Origin: Dromiciops gliroides
Lineage: Eukaryota; Chordata; Mammalia; Microbiotheria; Microbiotheriidae
DNA length: 64,000 nt
Direction: 5' to 3'
Assembly (NCBI RefSeq): GCF_019393635.1
Contig: NC_057864.1
Coordinates: forward strand, 80,479,882-80,543,881
How positions within the stretch are numbered: the stretch's first letter is position 1; each line of letters starts with the position of its first letter. Below are positions 23,114 through 33,371 of the stretch, piece by piece. The notes below the pieces were generated by a model. The model had not been told where the DNA came from. It was given only the letters and a program-made list of their open reading frames with translations, and did not search any database. The translations under genes and the position numbers were made by a program.

Positions 23114-24031
23114 ACATGCTGACATACTATGTATAATATACTCTAATATATAACATATTGATATACTGTCAATTATCTTATTTCTTAATTCTTCAAACTT
23201 CTCAACTTTGTGACTTTTTCTGTTCTACCTCAATGATATACACAGAAAATCCCATCCTTCATCCAGCCATCACATAAGTTCCACCTTATTCTTTAACTTA
23301 TACTTCCCTTATCTGACACCAATCTTTTAGCATTTGCTTTTCCCTGTGACCTTTAAACTTGTTCCTTATTCTCATCATGAATTCCATGCTGTCTACCTCT
23401 TAGTTATTTAGAAGGTCATCATCTTTGCATCAGCTACCTTTTCCTCTCTTCCTTATCCTTGCCTTTTGGTGAACCAATCAATCTATGGTGTCCTCCACCT
23501 TTCATTCCCCTGTTCTCTTGTCCTATCACAGATCATTTCTTGTAAAGCCCAAATTCTGGATTACTTCCATCATCTGCCCCCTTTTCTCCTATTCCTATGC
23601 TGTTGAAAAAAATCACCTTGGCTGGGCCCACACCAGATAGGTATTATTTGATCTCAACTGAGTTCTCCTTACAAGGAAAACATTCTATTTAACTTATTTG
23701 CAATTTTACTCTTAACAGCTGCTGTTCAAAATTTTCATATTTCATTTAGATTTCCTCTTCTCTGAATTATACAGCCAAATCCTCTTATCTGTTCTACTGT
23801 AATAAATTTATCATTGGCCTTCTTGGCCAAGAAAATGGTTTGCAATCCATTCTCTGCCCAGCTACCTAGGATCCTTTTCTAACCCCATCTCATACCTTTA
23901 TCTCTGTATCTCATCATCTCCCATATGCTCACATTCTCCAGTGGTTCCCTTTGACTTCTAAGTTCAAATATGAAATCCTCTGCTTGCCATTGAAAGCTTT
24001 TCACAGCTTGGCTTCTTCCTACCTTTCCAAT
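22590..24031 (+). mobile_element. L2 LINE ORF2 region (5' segment)
   Basis: Translation near 22690-22760 gives ALTEA, a stop, ISLDNNTFLDNLSNTGYN. That resembles the L2 endonuclease motif LTETWLSP...GY. Further on, AGTGGTTCCCTTTGACTTCT and CACAGCTTGGCTTC match the later ORF2/3' region. Frames are broken. The solo LTR at 24032 splits the copy, which resumes at 24564. A TA/CA microsatellite lies within. Confidence 0.65.
23038..23113. repeat. TATG/TA/CA microsatellite
   Basis: A compound tract runs ACATACATATGTATATGTAT, then (TA)n, then (CA)n. It is a simple repeat. Confidence 0.9.
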
Positions 24032-24563
24032 TGTAAAGAATTAATTATTATTTGAGGTTTTTATGCCTTGGTGCGCACTGGCCTTTGGCTCCCCAAACCG
24101 CACGGTGCTCCACCCACTGGTTATAGCCCTTGCCAGGGCTCTGGCACCTCACGTCATCACCACTCGCAGACGCCTACATGGGCCTGGCAAAATTATAATG
24201 ATTGGAAGCCTAGTGAGGGCAGTCATGTGACTGTCAGAGCGGCTGTCCCATTGGCTGAGGCTGTGTGGGGTGTTTTCTAGGTTTGGGGGAGGAGAATTGG
24301 GCATTCTAGGTGGAAGCTGGAAAGCATTCTGCTGCATATTTTCAGCTGATTCTTGGGTGGTGGTATTTTTTCAGGTATTATAATTTCCCTTTCCCCATTT
24401 TATTTCCTTTCCCTTGATCCTACTGATCCTGTTTTTTTTTTTTTTAAGTTCGTTCTTGTTAAAATAAATCTTGTTCTGTTTTGAGGGAGGCTGCCAGTCT
24501 CATTCCTTGCCCCAATATTGCGGGGAGCACTTAGCACTCCCCAATTAAAAATTGGTCCCCACA
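24032..24563 (+). mobile_element. solo LTR inserted in L2
   Basis: The ends are TGTAAAGAATTAATT and GGTCCCCACA. A perfect 4-bp duplication CAAT flanks it (24028-24031 and 24564-24567). AATAAA at 24463-24468 leaves about 95 bp to the 3' end, as expected for R/U5. The unit is richer in G+C and CpG than its surroundings (TGGTGCGCACTGGCC, CCAAACCGCACGGTGC), as promoters of such LTRs often are. It is 532 bp long and class I-like. No internal genes remain. Confidence 0.85.
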
Positions 24564-24962
24564 CAATCTTCTCATACTTTATGAACCTCTCCATGTGTTC
24601 TATGTTCCAGGCACCCCTATTTCTGTGCATTTTCTCCAGCATGACACTTCATCTCCTTTCTCTATACCTTTTCACTGCCTTGCCCCAGACCTGGAATGCC
24701 CTCCCTCCTCACCAATGCCTTTTAGTTTTCCTGTCTTCCTTCAACATTTTCTTCAAACATTTTCTACTGAAGACCTTTTCTGGTCCCTTGGGCTGCTACT
24801 GCTTTCTTCATAGAGGTTGCTTTCATTTACTCCTTATGTAACAAACTTCAATGTACATTGTTATTTATATGTTGCCTCCTTCTTTAGAATGTAAGCTCCT
24901 TTAGGGCAGGCAGTATTTTTTTCCTCTTTTGTGTCCCTAGCACTTGGCACAGTGCCTGGCAC
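24564..24962 (+). mobile_element. L2 LINE 3' segment
   Basis: CTTCTCATACTTTATGAACC, AGACCTGGAATGCCCTCCCT, AGAATGTAAGCTCCTTTAGG, GCAGGCAGTA and TTGGCACAGTGCCTGGCACA complete the L2 copy begun at 22590. An open frame of 107 codons here is not in an intact L2 protein. Confidence 0.85.
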
Positions 24963-24963
24963 A

Positions 24964-25150
24964 TTTTCTGTTCGACTCTTCATGACTCCTTTTGGGGTTG
25001 TCTTGGAAAAGATACTCGAGTGGCTTGCTATTTCCTTCTCCAGCTCATTTTACAGATGAAGAACTGAAGTAAACAGGGTTAAGTGACTTGCCCAGGGTCA
25101 CACAGCTATTAAGTGTCTGGGACCTGATTTGAATTTAGGAAGATGTTCAA
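24964..25150 (-). mobile_element. RTE-tailed SINE, 5'-truncated
   Basis: GTTCGACTCTTCATGACTCC, TTTTGGGGTTGTCTTGGAAA and AGATACTCGAGTGGCTTGC form the tail, then the antisense core TTTTACAGATGAAGAACTG and AGTGACTTGCCCAGGGTCAC. The head end near 25150 is missing. Confidence 0.75.
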
Positions 25151-25875
25151 AAAATTCCTGTTCAAAGCTTGGCTCCCAAAAAGAGTTGAAAAAAAAGTAC
25201 CTCTTTTCTTTCTTTGAAGACTATGGGGTTTGGAATATTGCATGTATTGAAAGACAGTTGATGTGTTGGCTTTTCCTGAGCTTTTTTCTTTAATCTTTGT
25301 TAGAAGTGGATGGGTGAGCAGGAGAAAGGAGTGGGATGTATTCAGAAGTGAAGGTAACATAAAAATAAAAGATATCAATATAAAATAAGATTGAGAAAAG
25401 TACTTGGTCACTTCTGTGTTATGGTGTAACATTGGAATAAGATGTCAGGAGAGAAACTGGATAGTATTCATATGAAGAAATCCAACAGCAGCTTGTCTAC
25501 CCCAGCACACTAAATTTCAAGCTTTTGAAGTTAAATGAATCAGTATGTGGCTTCTTCCATAATACTCCTTATGGTTTGTTGTGGAATTAGAGCTTTAATT
25601 ACTCTATTACTAGCCTGCTCTGGCAAAAATTTGAATTTGTTAAAATTTATCTATTTTTGCATCCTCTTCCCTAATTTGATTTCCCTGAGATTGATCTTCA
25701 TTGTAGCCCCTGACTATCCTCTTCTGTGCTAAAGCATGCAGATTAGTCTTCTCTAGATCATTCTGTGATTTTGTTCTTTTCCATTCCTCCAGTAATCAGG
25801 ACTTACCCATCCTTTGTCCTACCACCACAGGTTTACTGATCTATGCTCATGTGTTAGTGAGTTGGTAATTAATGA
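25151..25875. other. unassigned
   Basis: No repeat named. A 107-codon minus-strand open frame (25109-25432) starts in SINE sequence and has no motif, so I do not accept it. Confidence 0.35.
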
Positions 25876-25879
25876 GCCT

Positions 25880-25992
25880 AGATTTGCCCATCTGCAAAAT
25901 GGGGAAAATGGTAGCATCTACCAATAGGGTTGCTATGAGGGGTAAGGGCTTTGCAAACCCTAAGACCATATATAAATGGCATGAATTATTCT
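25880..25992 (+). mobile_element. CORE-SINE 3' part
   Basis: GCCCATCTGCAAAATGGGGA, GGTTGCTATGAGGGGTAAGG and ATATATAAATGGCATGAATT form a sense CORE/tail. Confidence 0.6.
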
Positions 25993-26224
25993 CCAGCTGA
26001 AGTTAGTTTCCATTCTAACATATTTAATAGCCTGAGCTGTTACTGGCTGTCTTTACACTATTTCAGGACATATGGAAGGATCACTGCTCCCCATCTCTCA
26101 ATTTTCCCCTTAATCACATACTATATCATATTGTTAATTCACTGTTTTTACATCTGCATGCCTTGTGTTCCTGAGTAGATTGCAAACTTCCTAAAGACAG
26201 GTAGGTACTATGTAACAACATCAT

Positions 26225-26330
26225 ATGATAGCAACAATCACTCACATTTTTATAGTACTTTAAGGTCTATAAAATCCTCTTATTATAACAATGTTATGAA
26301 GAGGTATTTTAAGTGTAATAGAGGACTGGA
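26225..26330 (-). mobile_element. CORE-SINE tail fragment
   Basis: CACATTTTTATAGTACTTTA and AGGTCTATAAAATCCTC match the antisense MAR1/MIR tail. The core is lost. Confidence 0.5.
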
Positions 26331-26548
26331 TAATGGGGACCCATTTCTGGGAACTTGTTCAACAGGTTCTTCCTGCTGCCAATTCACATGGAAGTTTTGC
26401 TGAGCCTGCTTCTGAAAGTGTCTGCTGAGGTAGAAGACCCCAGCTTCCCAGTTCAGAGCATTTTCAGATGCTCTGCAATTGTTTCCTCTTTGTTTATTGA
26501 GTGGTGAAGAAAGATCTTTTGATTGGCTGCTCAGCTAGAATTGAATAT

Positions 26549-26921
26549 TGTTAAGGGCTAAAATTCTAGCTAAACTGTCTAAAATATCTAATGAGTGGTC
26601 GCCAATAAATTATAAGCTTTAGCAAGAGTTAGACTTTTAAGCATTTATTAAGGAGAATAAGAATTTGGTAAAGAGAGAGAGAAAGGCCTAGATTTCTATC
26701 TATTAAAGGGAGAGCACATTTTTAGCTCCCTTCTCCACCAGAGTCCAGAGGCAAGAACTCCAGAGTCAGCGCCAGTCTCTTCCTTCCTCCTCCCACTAGT
26801 CTGCATCACTTCCTCCCCGCCAAAGAAAAGACTCCTGGTCTTGCCCTCAAAGACCTTCGCTTCATGGGCAGAACTCTTCTACAGTAAGTATCCAGCAGGT
26901 GGCGTCATTCCAATCGTTACA
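26549..26921 (-). repeat. 3' LTR of the provirus
   Basis: On the plus strand it runs from TGTTAAGGGC to TCGTTACA, so TG...CA. The minus strand has AATAAA at 26644-26649 followed by about 95 bp of R/U5. It ends next to a purine-rich tract. It differs from the 5' LTR at 26714 and 26805. Confidence 0.95.
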
Positions 26922-26936
26922 GTCCCCCCTGTTGTT
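26922..26936 (-). promoter_or_regulatory. polypurine tract at the 3' LTR
   Basis: Read on the minus strand, AACAGGGGGGAC abuts the start of the 3' LTR (TGTAACG). That is the normal place for the plus-strand primer of reverse transcription. Confidence 0.75.
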
Positions 26937-28911
26937 CCTCAAGAAACAAAAATGTTTCCTTGACGGAACAGTAAAAACAATATAATAACTATTGCTAACT
27001 AATAATATGTGAACAACAATATAGAAAAGGAAGAGAGGAAAGTTTTGTCCAGAGGGGCGATTTTTTTTTTTTGTCCTCATGAACCGACGCTTTGACATTA
27101 GTCTTGCAAAGGGAGGGCCTCTGCAGAGAATACATGTTACAGATGGTGTATATTATAACAGAAAGAGAAAAAAAACAACAAAAACAACAAATCAAAACTG
27201 TTCGTTTAAAGTCTCTGAAAGTCTTTTCTCAGATGTCCTCTAGGTGTAGTCGTGGAATGGAAGTCTTTTCAGGGGTTGATGTGTGGATGCTGGTAATCAG
27301 CCAGGAAAATTTCCTACAAAATTGAGCTTAACACAACTTTAAAATAGCTTTGTCAATAATCAAATCAAACAATGAAAGTTCTCAAAAACATGTCTAAGGG
27401 AATTCATAATCTTAGTTGTTATACATGAAACATATAATAAAACAAAAATTGAACCATTCTTTAAAATTATAATATTACTATAGTCCCCCCCTTATGGAGG
27501 GTAATTGAGAAGACAATTGCTGCGATATTAATTATTAAAAATAATTTTTTATCTTTGTTTCATCACTTTTTGCATCATCTGCCTAATTATCCTCATGCCA
27601 TTATGAGAAATTTAAAATCTAATATAATTAGTAACAGATGTCAAGGCCAAATTCAACACTGTTATTTATCATGACACCTGAGATAATTATGGGGGGTTAC
27701 CATAAAAGAACAGAGAAATGATGGGATATGAGCATTCCCACACTTGAGCAATATGTACTGTCCATGCAGTATGCCAGGCTTAAAATAGGTGGATGGAATA
27801 TATGTCCATGCCACCGAACATATTGGAGGAAACTGAGTCAGAGTTAATCAGATGCATGGGATTGAGATGTCCATGGCATCAGGCATATAGGAGGGAGCAT
27901 AGAAGCCAGGTGTAGAAGTGAGATGGGTGGGATCAATACTTCCAGCCATCTGTACAATATTGTGGGGAAAAATAAAATAAAATATGAAACCAAGAGAATC
28001 CAACCTCAACATTTGTCAAAAGCCGTTCCCTCGGCCATACCTTGACTTCATGCATGTCTCCCCTCATGTGACAGTTCAGTGTCTGCTCTTGCATGTATTC
28101 CTCTTGTGATTGGATGGCATCTTGGCCAACTGGCATCTGATAACTCAGAATAAAGGCAATTAATGTCTTAAATGATAAGTTCCCATAATCCAAGTCTCAT
28201 ATGGATTTAAAAATTGAGGATAATAAATGATTGCAAAAAATGTGAATACATCTTGACTCAGAATATAATATATAATTATGCAACAATTTCAAATAATACC
28301 CCCTTTTTTAACTTAGTATACAATTACTTTTGTGAAAAATCAGAACATATTTAAATACAAGTTAAAGCACAACAGAATCTCAAAGAAAACTTTTTTTTTT
28401 GAACAAAGAAAACTTTTACAAATGTTCCCCTCTTTTTTTTTTTTTTGGAATATGCTTATCAAAAATAATACTTCTAGAATCAATTTACACTTGCCATGGC
28501 AACCAATTTGCCAGGGAAATACTTTAAAGAGTTTGATCAAATAATCAGTTGAGAAAAAATAACAAAAACAAACAACTCAGAATATGGGAGCACAATACTC
28601 CTAGAATTAACATTGTATTATGAAATCAAAACCATCTTGCAATTTTTTAAAATTAGATAAATGTATAGAAGAAAATACACATGGAACAATAAGACAGTGA
28701 AATTCAAACTAAGGAAATCTAAATGAGCATGAACTTAATATTAATGAGTATTATGAAATATAAACTTGATCACATGACTATAAAAACTTTTACAAATATT
28801 CTCCTTGTTTTAGAAACTAAGTATAAGACACAATCTCAAAAGCATGAAAATCTCTATGAAAATAAACCCATACCATTAATTTCAAAATGTATATGTAATG
28901 GCATAGAAATC
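26937..28911 (-). other. proviral interior without recognisable genes
   Basis: AT-rich sequence fills this part, with short open frames only (86 codons at 27933-28193; 78 codons at 26862-27098, with a hydrophobic stretch and running into the LTR). I find no reverse transcriptase, integrase, protease or envelope motif. T-runs at 28390 and 28432 add to its decayed or non-coding look. Confidence 0.6.
27482..27493 (-). promoter_or_regulatory. second internal polypurine tract
   Basis: On the minus strand it reads AAGGGGGGGACTATAGTAAT. It resembles the tract plus LTR start at the 3' LTR (GGGGGGACTGTAACGATT). It could be a central primer site or a relic of a truncated LTR junction. Confidence 0.45.
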
Positions 28912-29811
28912 CTATGTAACCTCTGAACTGACATTAATACTCTGAGTAAAGTTAGAACACTTTTGATTCCGATATCTAAAATCCCCAATACTCATATCAA
29001 TACCTTGCTGCTTACTTCCACATTTCTGTAAAATATATACCCTCCCATGGCAAAAGAAGCAGAGTCTTGAACTATGTTGATTGTCATTCTTATTCAGCTT
29101 AAGTTTTTCTTCTTTAACCCCTCTATATTGTCTGTCGGGCTTTTCACCATACAAATGCTTTATAAGATTACTAATTAAAGACAAAAGCAGGTTAGCAAAA
29201 TTATGAACAAAACGAGCATAACTGGAATTTAAAGAGTTTTCTAAGATTGTCTCAAAAGCACAGCCAGGCCGGGGAAGGGCTGAGCCTGAAGCTGCAAATG
29301 CAGGTAGAAAAAGTTGAGCATGCGCATCAGATCTCTGGACTTCCCAGGCAGGGGAAGCTATGGGCTTGGCCATAGGAGGAGTAGAGGGTGGGGTCTGGAG
29401 AGGAGGGGAGGGACCAGAGCAATTTGAATCAGACTTGATTTTGAACTCAGGCCTGGATTCCTCTTCCCCCACTTTGCCTCCAGGTGCTAGGGGATTAAAA
29501 GCTTCTAGAGGGTGGGTCATTGCCTCCAGGCATGCAAAATTAAAGCAACAATTACTGTTAGAACTGGGAAAAGCTGCGGGAATCTCTTCAGGTTTCTCTG
29601 AAAAAGCATGGTTGGGAGAGGGAGAGATATTTCCTTGTGTGAGTAAGTTGCTGGCTCTTTTAACAAAAATAAAAAGAAAAATAGAAAATCCACAAAAACA
29701 AAGCATTAACATGATCTTATCTCCCATTTGTCTGGTTAAACAGACTAAAATCAAAAATAGGGTAATTAGGGAGTTTAAAAGGTCCATTCGAAAAAATTTA
29801 AAGGAAAACAC
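28912..29811 (-). CDS. proviral 299-aa ORF, gag-like remnant?
   Basis: This is the only sizeable frame of the provirus. It begins 113 bases into the transcript after the 5' LTR, where gag normally starts. Residues about 11-25 and 33-50 are two strongly hydrophobic segments. Residues about 134-155 are proline-rich (PSPP, TPPSTPP). Near the C-terminus, Cys251, Cys254 and Cys264 have the C-X2-C-X4-?-X4-C spacing of a retroviral zinc knuckle, but the expected His is Tyr259. I infer a gag N-terminus fused by deletion to nucleocapsid, or a novel membrane leader. I did not recognise capsid. The frame has stayed open in a young copy, so it may still be made. Confidence 0.5.
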   Translation of the reverse strand: MFSFKFFRMDLLNSLITLFLILVCLTRQMGDKIMLMLCFCGFSIFLFIFVKRASNLLTQGNISPSPNHAFSEKPEEIPAAFPSSNSNCCFNFACLEAMTHPLEAFNPLAPGGKVGEEESRPEFKIKSDSNCSGPSPPLQTPPSTPPMAKPIASPAWEVQRSDAHAQLFLPAFAASGSALPRPGCAFETILENSLNSSYARFVHNFANLLLSLISNLIKHLYGEKPDRQYRGVKEEKLKLNKNDNQHSSRLCFFCHGRVYILQKCGSKQQGIDMSIGDFRYRNQKCSNFTQSINVSSEVT

Positions 29812-29860
29812 AGCCAGTACACCAGTACTTAGCAGTTAAAGGGAGAGGGAGGGGAAATTT

Positions 29861-29869
29861 CTTACCCAA
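29861..29869 (-). promoter_or_regulatory. candidate leader splice donor
   Basis: The minus strand reads GGTTGG/GTAAGAAA, close to the donor consensus. It lies between the 5' LTR and the 299-codon frame, where retroviruses place their major donor. No partner acceptor was identified. Confidence 0.45.
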
Positions 29870-29903
29870 CCAGAAGATCAGAAGAAGACTGAGGTTTAGC
29901 TTT

Positions 29904-29923
29904 CCTCTTCGTGGTCAGCCATC
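29904..29923 (-). promoter_or_regulatory. candidate primer-binding site
   Basis: Directly inside the 5' LTR the minus strand reads GA, then TGGCTGACCACGAAGAGG. The TGG start 2 bases from the LTR edge is the usual form. I could not assign the tRNA. Confidence 0.5.
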
Positions 29924-30296
29924 TGTTAAGGGCTAAAATTCTAGCTAAACTGTCTAAAATATCTAATGAGTGGTCGCCAATAAATTATAAGCTTTAGCAA
30001 GAGTTAGACTTTTAAGCATTTATTAAGGAGAATAAGAATTTGGTAAAGAGAGAGAGAAAGGCCTAGATTTCTATCTATTAAAGGGAGAACACATTTTTAG
30101 CTCCCTTCTCCACCAGAGTCCAGAGGCAAGAACTCCAGAGTCAGCGCCAGTCTCTTCCTTCCTCCTCCCACTAGTCTGCGTCACTTCCTCCCCGCCAAAG
30201 AAAAGACTCCTGGTCTTGCCCTCAAAGACCTTCGCTTCATGGGCAGAACTCTTCTACAGTAAGTATCCAGCAGGTGGCGTCATTCCAATCGTTACA
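29924..30296 (-). repeat. 5' LTR of the provirus
   Basis: It aligns with 26549-26921 without gaps, with 371 of 373 bases equal. The minus strand has AATAAA at 30019-30024 and a TAAAAAT motif upstream as a weak TATA-like site. An ETS-type motif (AGGAAGTGA on the minus strand, 30181-30189) lies in U3. Confidence 0.95.
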
Positions 30297-30530
30297 ATAT
30301 TCATACAAAGGTCAGTGACAAATCAAATCAACCTTCCTTTTTCTTGAGGACAGTCAAGGAAAAAACAATGTTGTAAGCTCCTAGGTTGAGAAGAGAGGCC
30401 TTAGACCTTTATCTACCCACCATGGCTGCTGTTTAGCCTTGAACACTTGATATTGTTAGTTTTTTGTCTCTGTCGTGTTTTACTCTTTCCTATTTTTTTA
30501 GATGAATGAGTGTAGGTGACGGAATGGATT

Positions 30531-30665
30531 AGACCAATGGTGTCAAATGCAAATAGAAACAAGGTCCACTAACTCATACAGATGGATCCTTGTGGGCTGG
30601 ATATTTACTTAGATTTAATAAGTAATATTATCTGTGTTTTGTTATTTAATTTATTTTGTTGACAC
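30531..30665 (+). mobile_element. hAT-type element, one end only
   Basis: CAATGGTGTCAAATGCAAAT, GGTCCACTAACTCATACA, GGATCCTTGTGGGCTGGATA and ATCTGTGTTTTGTTATT resemble a marsupial non-autonomous hAT whose end is CAGGGGTGTCAAACTC. The other end is missing. Confidence 0.4.
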
Positions 30666-30754
30666 AAACCCCCTCTTTAACATATACTGTCTACTTGACC
30701 ATATGGGTGCCTGTTTGTACTACACCAATGAAATCTCAATTCTAGTCCCTATCC

Positions 30755-30905
30755 CCCCATCCCTATTCTGCAGATGAAGAAACAGAGGCTCAGAAAAGGA
30801 TAGGGACTTGCCCAAAGTCATAGGAATACTAAATGCCAGAATTAGAACTGAGATCTGGCTCTCATTTCACTCCAAATCCAGTGTTCAACTTTGTATCTCC
30901 CACAG
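30755..30905 (-). mobile_element. MIR CORE-SINE
   Basis: TTCTGCAGATGAAGAAACAG, AGGCTCAGAAAAGG, GGGACTTGCCCAAAGTCATA and AGATCTGGCTCTCATTTCAC are in antisense order. Confidence 0.75.
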
Positions 30906-31227
30906 ACTTTAGCATTTGATTGATGTTTTAATTAAATTATATACTGAAACAGTCATTCTTTCTCCATTTATCCTGAGAAAGGAAAGATAGAGTAAAGTAA
31001 AAAACAACATTAAGTATGAGACCTCTACTCCCATTTTCTTTACAACTTACATGAAATAAACATTTTACCTTTCAAGGAACACTGGTCAGTTTTTGGACCA
31101 AGACCTTATGAAATTCATAGAGTGATTCATATTTTGAAAGAAGAAATGTTAAATAGATTTGGAATGAACCTTCAAATTCAGCCCTTAATCAGGTTGAAAG
31201 TTCCATTAAGAACAGGATAATAATCCA

Positions 31228-31761
31228 CTATGGTGGCTATGAATTGGAAATCAAAGGAATGCCCATCAATTGCAGAATGGCTAAACAAGCTGTGGTATAT
31301 GATGGTGATGGAATATTATTGTGCTATAAGAAATGACAAGCAGGATGATTTCAGAAAGTCCTGGAAATACTTGTACAAACTGATGTATAGTGAAGTGAGC
31401 AGAACCAAGAGAACATTGTGCACAGAGACAGCAATATAGTCTGATGAAGAATTGTGAATAACTTAACTATTCTCAACAATACAATGATCCAAGACAATCC
31501 CAAAGGACTATGGAAGAAATATACTACCCACCTCCAAAGAAAGAACACAGACTGAAGCATGCTATTTTTCACTTTCATTTTTTTCTTTTTTTCAAGTTTT
31601 CTTGTACAAAATGACTAATATGGTATTTTTTTTTACATAATTGCACATGTATAATCCATATCTGATTGCTTACTGCCTTAGGGAAGGAGGAGGGGAGGGA
31701 CAGAAGGAGGGATAAAAGTTGGAACTCAAAACTATAAATAAAAATGTTTATTATTTTAAAA
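31228..31761 (+). mobile_element. 5'-truncated L1 with target-site duplication
   Basis: Translation at 31230-31439 gives ECPSIAEWLNKLWYM, then MEYYCAIRND and SEVSRTK, the C-terminal end of L1 ORF2. The 3' UTR and A-rich tail follow, with a G-rich stretch (GGGAAGGAGGAGGGGAGGGA). A perfect 11-bp duplication ATAATAATCCA flanks it (31217-31227 and 31762-31772). Only the last part of ORF2 is present, so it cannot move. Confidence 0.95.
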
Positions 31762-31978
31762 ATAATAATCCAATAATTGAATCTAGGAGTCCTGTGTCAT
31801 TGGGGTTAGCAAGGGATTTTCTTTGCAAAGAGTAGAGAAGAAAACACAAATGCATATTGCCATTGATTAAAGTACAGAATGGAAGATATGCATTTGAACA
31901 AGAATTTTAGGAAAGTATGTTTATAAATCCCAATTCATACATGCATGGCAGAGACTAATTCAACAATGGATATTCTTT

Positions 31979-32588
31979 TTTTTTTTTTTAATGTATAAGG
32001 TATTTTATTTTTTCCGTTACATGTAAAGATAGTTCTCAACTTTTGTTTATACAAGCTTTACAATTTCAGATTTTTCTCCCTCCCTCCCCTCCCTCCTCCC
32101 TCCCCTAGACAGCAGGTAATCTGATATAGGTTATATCTATATATATCTCTATACATATACATATAGATATATATATATACACACACACATATATGTATAC
32201 ACATAATAACATTAATCCTATTTCTGCATTAATCCTGTTACAAGAGAAAAAATCAGAGCAGTGGTGCAAAACCTCAAAATAGAAAAAAAACAACAGCACC
32301 CAAAACAAAAGAAATAATATGGTTCAATCAGCATCTATACTCCACAGTTCTTTCTTTTTTTTCTTGGATTTGGAGATCCTCTTCTATCATGAGTTCCCTG
32401 GACTCTTCTGTACCATTGCATTGGTGAGAAGAATATAGTCCATCACAGTAGGTCAACACTCAATGTTGATGATACTGTGTACAATGTTCTTCTGGTTCTG
32501 CTCATCTCACTCATCATCAGTTCACGTAAGACCCTCCAGGTTTCTCTGAACTCTTCCTGCTCATCATTTCTTACAGCACAATAGTATT
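31979..32588 (-). mobile_element. 5'-truncated L1, opposite strand
   Basis: In plus view it starts with a T run and TACATGTAAAGATAGTTCTC, then a pyrimidine-rich stretch (the complement of the L1 3' UTR purine run), a TA-rich segment, and the complement of the ORF2 end. The 17-bp flanks AACAATGGATATTCTTT (31962-31978) and AACAATGGACATTCTTT (32589-32605) differ at one base. Confidence 0.95.
32105..32212. repeat. TA/CA-rich simple repeat in L1
   Basis: Alternating ATATATCTATATATATC and (CA)n tracts lie within the L1 3' UTR. Confidence 0.85.
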
Positions 32589-32642
32589 AACAATGGACAT
32601 TCTTTAGTAAAGGGGGCTAAGTTGTTTGGGTTAAAATTGTAT

Positions 32643-33371
32643 TGCTATGACCAAAGGGCTGTGGGGCTGTGTATATCCGTTGACCCAGGAATACCACTAC
32701 TAGGTCTGTATCCCAAAGAGGTCGTAAAAAAGGGAAAAGGACCCACATATACAAAAATATTTATAGCAGCTTTCTTTGTGGTGGCAAAGAATTGGAAACT
32801 GAGGGGATGCTCATCAATTGGGGAATGACTGAACCAGTTGTGGTATATGAATATAATGGAATACTATTGTGCTATAAGGAATGATGAACAGGCAGATTTC
32901 TGAAAAACTTGCAAAGACTTAAATGGACTGATGCTGAATGAAGTGAGCAGAACCAGAACATTGTACACAGTAAAAGCAACATGGTGCGATGATCGACTGT
33001 GATAGACTTAGCTCTTCTCAGCAATACAATGATCCCAAACAATTCCAAAGGACTCATGATGGAAGATGTCTCCACATCCAGAAAAAAGAACTTTGGAATC
33101 TGAATGCAGATTGAACCAAACTATTTCTACTTTTTTTCTTTTTTAGGTTTTCTCCTTTTGTTCTGATTCTTCCTTCACAATATGACTAATGCAGAAATAT
33201 GTTTAATGTGATTATACATATATAACTTATATCATACTGCTTTCTGTCTTGGGGAGGGGGGAGGAAAGGGAGGGAGGGAGAACAATTTGGAACTCAAGAT
33301 CTTATAAAAATAAACGTTGAAAACTATCTTTACATGTAACTGCAAAAAATACTATCAAGATTGAAAAAAAA
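32643..33371 (+). mobile_element. 5'-truncated L1 with target-site duplication
   Basis: Translation at about 32680-32830 gives VDPGIPLLGLYPKE, then KIFIAAFFVVAKNWKLRGCS, the L1 ORF2 C-terminal block. The frame breaks after SSIGE. The 3' UTR carries GGGGAGGGGGGAGGAAAGGG and an A tail. An 11-bp duplication TAAAATTGTAT flanks it (32632-32642 and 33372-33382). Confidence 0.95.

Larger units (their letters stand above)
26549..30296 (-). mobile_element. young two-LTR endogenous retrovirus, no pol
   Basis: Two 373-bp LTRs differ at only 2 positions (26714/30089 and 26805/30180) and bound about 3.0 kb. A perfect 4-bp duplication ATAT flanks the whole (26545-26548 and 30297-30300), which suggests a class I-like integrase. 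It is read on the minus strand: 5' LTR at high coordinates, then a leader with candidate primer site and splice donor, a 299-codon frame, about 2 kb of AT-rich DNA with no recognisable pol or env, a purine tract and the 3' LTR. The lack of pol means it was mobilised by a partner virus. Near-identical LTRs mean recent insertion. Confidence 0.9.

Noticed and set aside
24068..24337. Small frames in the GC-rich part of the 24 kb LTR
   Set aside because: They lie in the U3 promoter region of the LTR on both strands and carry no motif.
29360..29839. 159-codon plus-strand frame over the provirus
   Set aside because: It is antisense to the 299-codon frame and to the proviral transcript, so it is taken as a shadow.
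31230..31439. L1 ORF2 C-terminal frame as an active gene
   Set aside because: It is only the last part of ORF2 in a 5'-truncated copy.
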